Assembly: GCF_035621135.1 (NCBI RefSeq)
Contig: NZ_CP141728.1
Location: forward strand, 124,001 to 188,000
DNA: 64,000 nt
Direction: 5' to 3'
DNA from: Sinanaerobacter sp. ZZT-01
Lineage (GTDB): Bacteria; Bacillota; Clostridia; Peptostreptococcales; Anaerovoracaceae
Made by a program: the position numbers and the translations under genes. This document shows, one piece after another, positions 61,914-64,000 of this stretch. The notes beneath the pieces were generated by a model, which worked only from the letters and a program-made list of their open reading frames with translations, was not told the origin of the DNA and made no database searches. Each line of letters opens with the position of its first letter. The stretch's first letter is position 1.

Positions 61914-62768
61914 TTATTTTATTTCACCCTTTTCTTTTACATAAACCAATTTATTGTTTGAACTCCCGTTTGCCACAGAGCGAATCTCGAATAAATCCAA
62001 TGATTTTATAAACGGGGTTAATTTATTGAAACCATAGTTTCTTACATCAAAGTCCGGATATCTCTTCGTCAAACGATTCCCTATATCTCCTATAAATACC
62101 CATTCATCTTCATCTGAATTCTCTTCTACAATCGTTGCAATTGCTCTTCTGATTGTTTCCAAGCTGGTCATTTGCTCTTCCGAAGCTTTCTCGGTATTGT
62201 TGTCCTCTTTTTCTATCTTTTCTAAATCCAGACGCTCCTGCTTTGATCCCTTTAAATTCTTCAATACCTTAAGAGATTTTTTAGCTGAATTTTTTTCATT
62301 TTCCTGATTATTCTCATGCTTTAGTGGAATTTGACCTGCCAATATGTCTAAATATTTAAATTTATTGCAAGCTGAAATAAATGCTTTCGGCGTTTTCTGT
62401 TCTCCCATTCCTACAACGTCCATCCCGGATTCCCTCAGTCTGGAAGCTAAACGTGTAAAATCACTGTCACTCGAAACTAAGCAAAATCCATCCACATTTC
62501 CTGAATATAAAATATCCATCGCATCGATTATCATCGCTGAATCGGTAGCATTCTTTCCTGTTGTATAACCATACTGCTGCATTGGCGTTATCGAATGTTC
62601 CAGCAGTGCTTTTTTCCACTGTGCAAATGCAGGCTTTGTCCAGTCTCCGTAAATTCTTTTATAGGTTGCAGTTCCATCATTAGATATTTCGTCTAAAATT
62701 ACTTTAATATATTTTTCTGAAATATTATCCGCATCGATCAGCACTGCAAATTTTTTATCATTAGGCAT
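61914..62768 (-). CDS. NYN-domain protein with C-terminal LOTUS/OST-HTH domain
   Basis: The 284-residue protein has an N-terminal PIN-like NYN domain (about 5-145) with acidic residues in FAVLIDADNISEKY, NATDSAMIIDAMDIL and LVSSDSDFTRLASRLRESG, the expected metal-binding sites of a ribonuclease. After a charged linker (about 150-200) comes a LOTUS/OST-HTH-like RNA-binding domain (about 205-280: RLTKRYPDFDVRNYGFNKL). Such LabA-like proteins are presumed RNA nucleases; targets are unknown. It is monocistronic and convergent with the Cys-rich gene. Confidence 0.85.
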   Translation of the reverse strand: MPNDKKFAVLIDADNISEKYIKVILDEISNDGTATYKRIYGDWTKPAFAQWKKALLEHSITPMQQYGYTTGKNATDSAMIIDAMDILYSGNVDGFCLVSSDSDFTRLASRLRESGMDVVGMGEQKTPKAFISACNKFKYLDILAGQIPLKHENNQENEKNSAKKSLKVLKNLKGSKQERLDLEKIEKEDNNTEKASEEQMTSLETIRRAIATIVEENSDEDEWVFIGDIGNRLTKRYPDFDVRNYGFNKLTPFIKSLDLFEIRSVANGSSNNKLVYVKEKGEIK

Positions 62769-62971
62769 AACGCTTCCTTTCCGATTCTTTTCATCAAATA
62801 AGGTTTATACTCTATCTTACTATATTTTTTTTAAGCTTTTCAATGCTTTCTTTATAAACATGATAACATATCCTCTTATTTTATTAGGATATCTTTTTAT
62901 TTTTTATATTTTTATCATTTTAGGTAAAACTATAAATGATTTTTAAAATACAATTAAAAGGAGGGATGAAA

Positions 62972-63790
62972 TTGAGAAAAGCATATCGTAAGTGGTGGAT
63001 TCCAATTTTTTCACTCATTATTTTTCTGATTTTACCTTGTGCTCTTATGCCGCAAATTTTGAGTTACTTTGACCATCCCGGCAGCTGGCTTTCAGAAAGC
63101 TCTTTCCACAAAGATGATTTACTGAATTTTTATGCGGCTTTCTTCACATTTCTGGGTACGATTGTCTTGGGCGTAGCCGCTATTTATCTGAGTCAGCAAG
63201 CAAATGATATGAATAAACGTTTGATTAAAATTGAAGAAAATAATTATATTCCAACCATAGATATTAACTGTATGAGTCCAGATGAATTAAGAGATTTCAT
63301 TTTGAAAGATGTTTTCTGCATCAATCTGGATGAAGCTTTTGTAAATATAACCGAAGATATGGATATCTCCACAGAATCTCCTGATTTAGTCATTCTCCTT
63401 ACAATGACAAACGTAAGTCGAACTGACATCATAAATATTGAATTGTGCCAGCTGACTATAAAAATAAAGCGTCAGGGGAAAAGATCCATCATTATCCCTT
63501 ATAAAACTTTGACCATTTCTTTGAATAATAAAGTACCATATCAAAGCACCATACCCTTTATCATCGGAGGAATCCCTTTAAAGCGTGTCTTGTCTCAAAT
63601 TTCTCGTGAGGAAGAAGAACCGATACCGGAAAGCTCTGTTGTATCCTTGACTCTGGAATTTCATTGCACGAATTTTTTAGGTGAGACCTATGTCCAAAAA
63701 ATAAAAGTCGATTTAGTCTCTGTCTGGGAACAGAAAATTAATTTCCCTGCCGTTGAAAACAAAAGAAATATCATGATCTATGCGCTATGA
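62972..63790 (+). CDS. Membrane protein of unknown function with two N-terminal helices
   Basis: The protein of about 272 residues has two hydrophobic segments near the N-terminus (about 8-30 and 55-80; the second reads FYAAFFTFLGTIVLGVAAIYLS), then a short coiled coil (QANDMNKRLIKIEENN) and a soluble beta-rich domain of about 180 residues. I recognise no family. The start is unsure: TTG at 62972 lies seven bases after GGAGG, whereas the in-frame ATG at 62966 touches the ribosome binding site, which would be too close. A lipoprotein gene follows 101 bp later on the same strand. Confidence 0.7.
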   Translation: MRKAYRKWWIPIFSLIIFLILPCALMPQILSYFDHPGSWLSESSFHKDDLLNFYAAFFTFLGTIVLGVAAIYLSQQANDMNKRLIKIEENNYIPTIDINCMSPDELRDFILKDVFCINLDEAFVNITEDMDISTESPDLVILLTMTNVSRTDIINIELCQLTIKIKRQGKRSIIIPYKTLTISLNNKVPYQSTIPFIIGGIPLKRVLSQISREEEEPIPESSVVSLTLEFHCTNFLGETYVQKIKVDLVSVWEQKINFPAVENKRNIMIYAL

Positions 63791-63891
63791 TGAATTGAAT
63801 ATATTACATTTTTGTAATATTTCATTCAACTATTGATTTCCCACTAAATTCCCAATAAAATGAAATCAAGTATATCAATAAAGGGGGAAAA

Positions 63892-64000
63892 ATGGCAAAA
63901 AAATTTAATACTCAATTCATGTGCTTCTTATTTGCAATTTTGCTGATACTTCCGCTTATCTTGAGCGGATGCGGTATCCCAAAAGATAAGGATGCTCCTG
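63892..64000 (+). CDS. Lipoprotein (partial, cut by window edge)
   Basis: Only the first 36 codons are visible. The start MAKKFNTQ is followed by a hydrophobic stretch and the lipobox ILSGC with the lipidated cysteine at residue 27, so the product is exported and anchored to the membrane. AAGGGGG lies about seven bases before the ATG. The mature protein lies outside the window and its function cannot be told. Confidence 0.8.
   Translation, partial: MAKKFNTQFMCFLFAILLILPLILSGCGIPKDKDAP

Overview
The window is AT-rich DNA of a low-GC Gram-positive anaerobe, most likely a member of Clostridia. This rests on the mraZ-to-ftsZ division and cell-wall cluster with Firmicutes-type sbp and DUF881 genes, a PASTA-tailed penicillin-binding protein, strong GGAGG ribosome binding sites, the oxygen-sensitive indolepyruvate:ferredoxin oxidoreductase pair iorAB, radical-SAM genes and a nitrogenase-like operon. 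MurE carries the DNPR motif, which points to meso-diaminopimelate peptidoglycan. The species cannot be named from the sequence alone.

Left part (1-24,100) is accessory. It opens with the end of an IS3-family (IS150-like) element. Then come a cysteine-synthase-like gene, a DtxR/MntR-type metal regulator, an NSS transporter with a divergent LysR regulator, an ATP-grasp enzyme, an AraC/DUF2000 pair, an alpha/beta hydrolase and a family-4 uracil-DNA glycosylase. At 9,457-12,690 lies a compact three-gene operon for a NifH/NifD/NifK-like enzyme. No molybdenum-cofactor assembly genes are near it, so it is probably a nitrogenase-like reductase of unknown substrate and not N2 fixation. An AraC regulator and an M13 metallopeptidase lie directly upstream, followed by an ECF sigma/DUF4179 pair. 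Next is a peptide or amide catabolism group: AGCS symporter and RocB-like peptidase, divergent from an amidohydrolase and a SARP/BTAD regulator.

A main regulatory observation links part of this region. The 18-bp palindrome AGTTAG-N6-CTAACT occurs at the promoters of the DtxR-type gene, the alpha/beta hydrolase and the nifH-like operon, each time at or just after the predicted -10 element. It suggests a small metal-responsive regulon that includes the nitrogenase-like enzyme.

Middle part (24,000-43,200): PadR/DUF1700 pair, three tRNA genes (initiator Met, Leu, Asn) behind a near-consensus promoter, an M20 peptidase, a membrane protein, iorBA, a TPR protein with two radical-SAM proteins, argS, DUF523, mutS2, zapA, pheT, pheS and a TrmH-family methyltransferase, nearly all on the minus strand.

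Right part (43,200-60,100) is the division/cell-wall cluster read on the minus strand: mraZ, rsmH, ftsL, PBP, murE, murF, mraY, murD, ftsW, murG, murA, ftsQ, two DUF881 genes, sbp, ftsZ. murA sits where murB lies in Bacillus, and ftsA, murB and murC are absent here. GTGGA repeats (MraZ boxes) overlap the mraZ promoter. The window ends with a cysteine-rich 429-residue protein of unknown function, a NYN/LOTUS protein, a membrane protein and the start of a lipoprotein gene.
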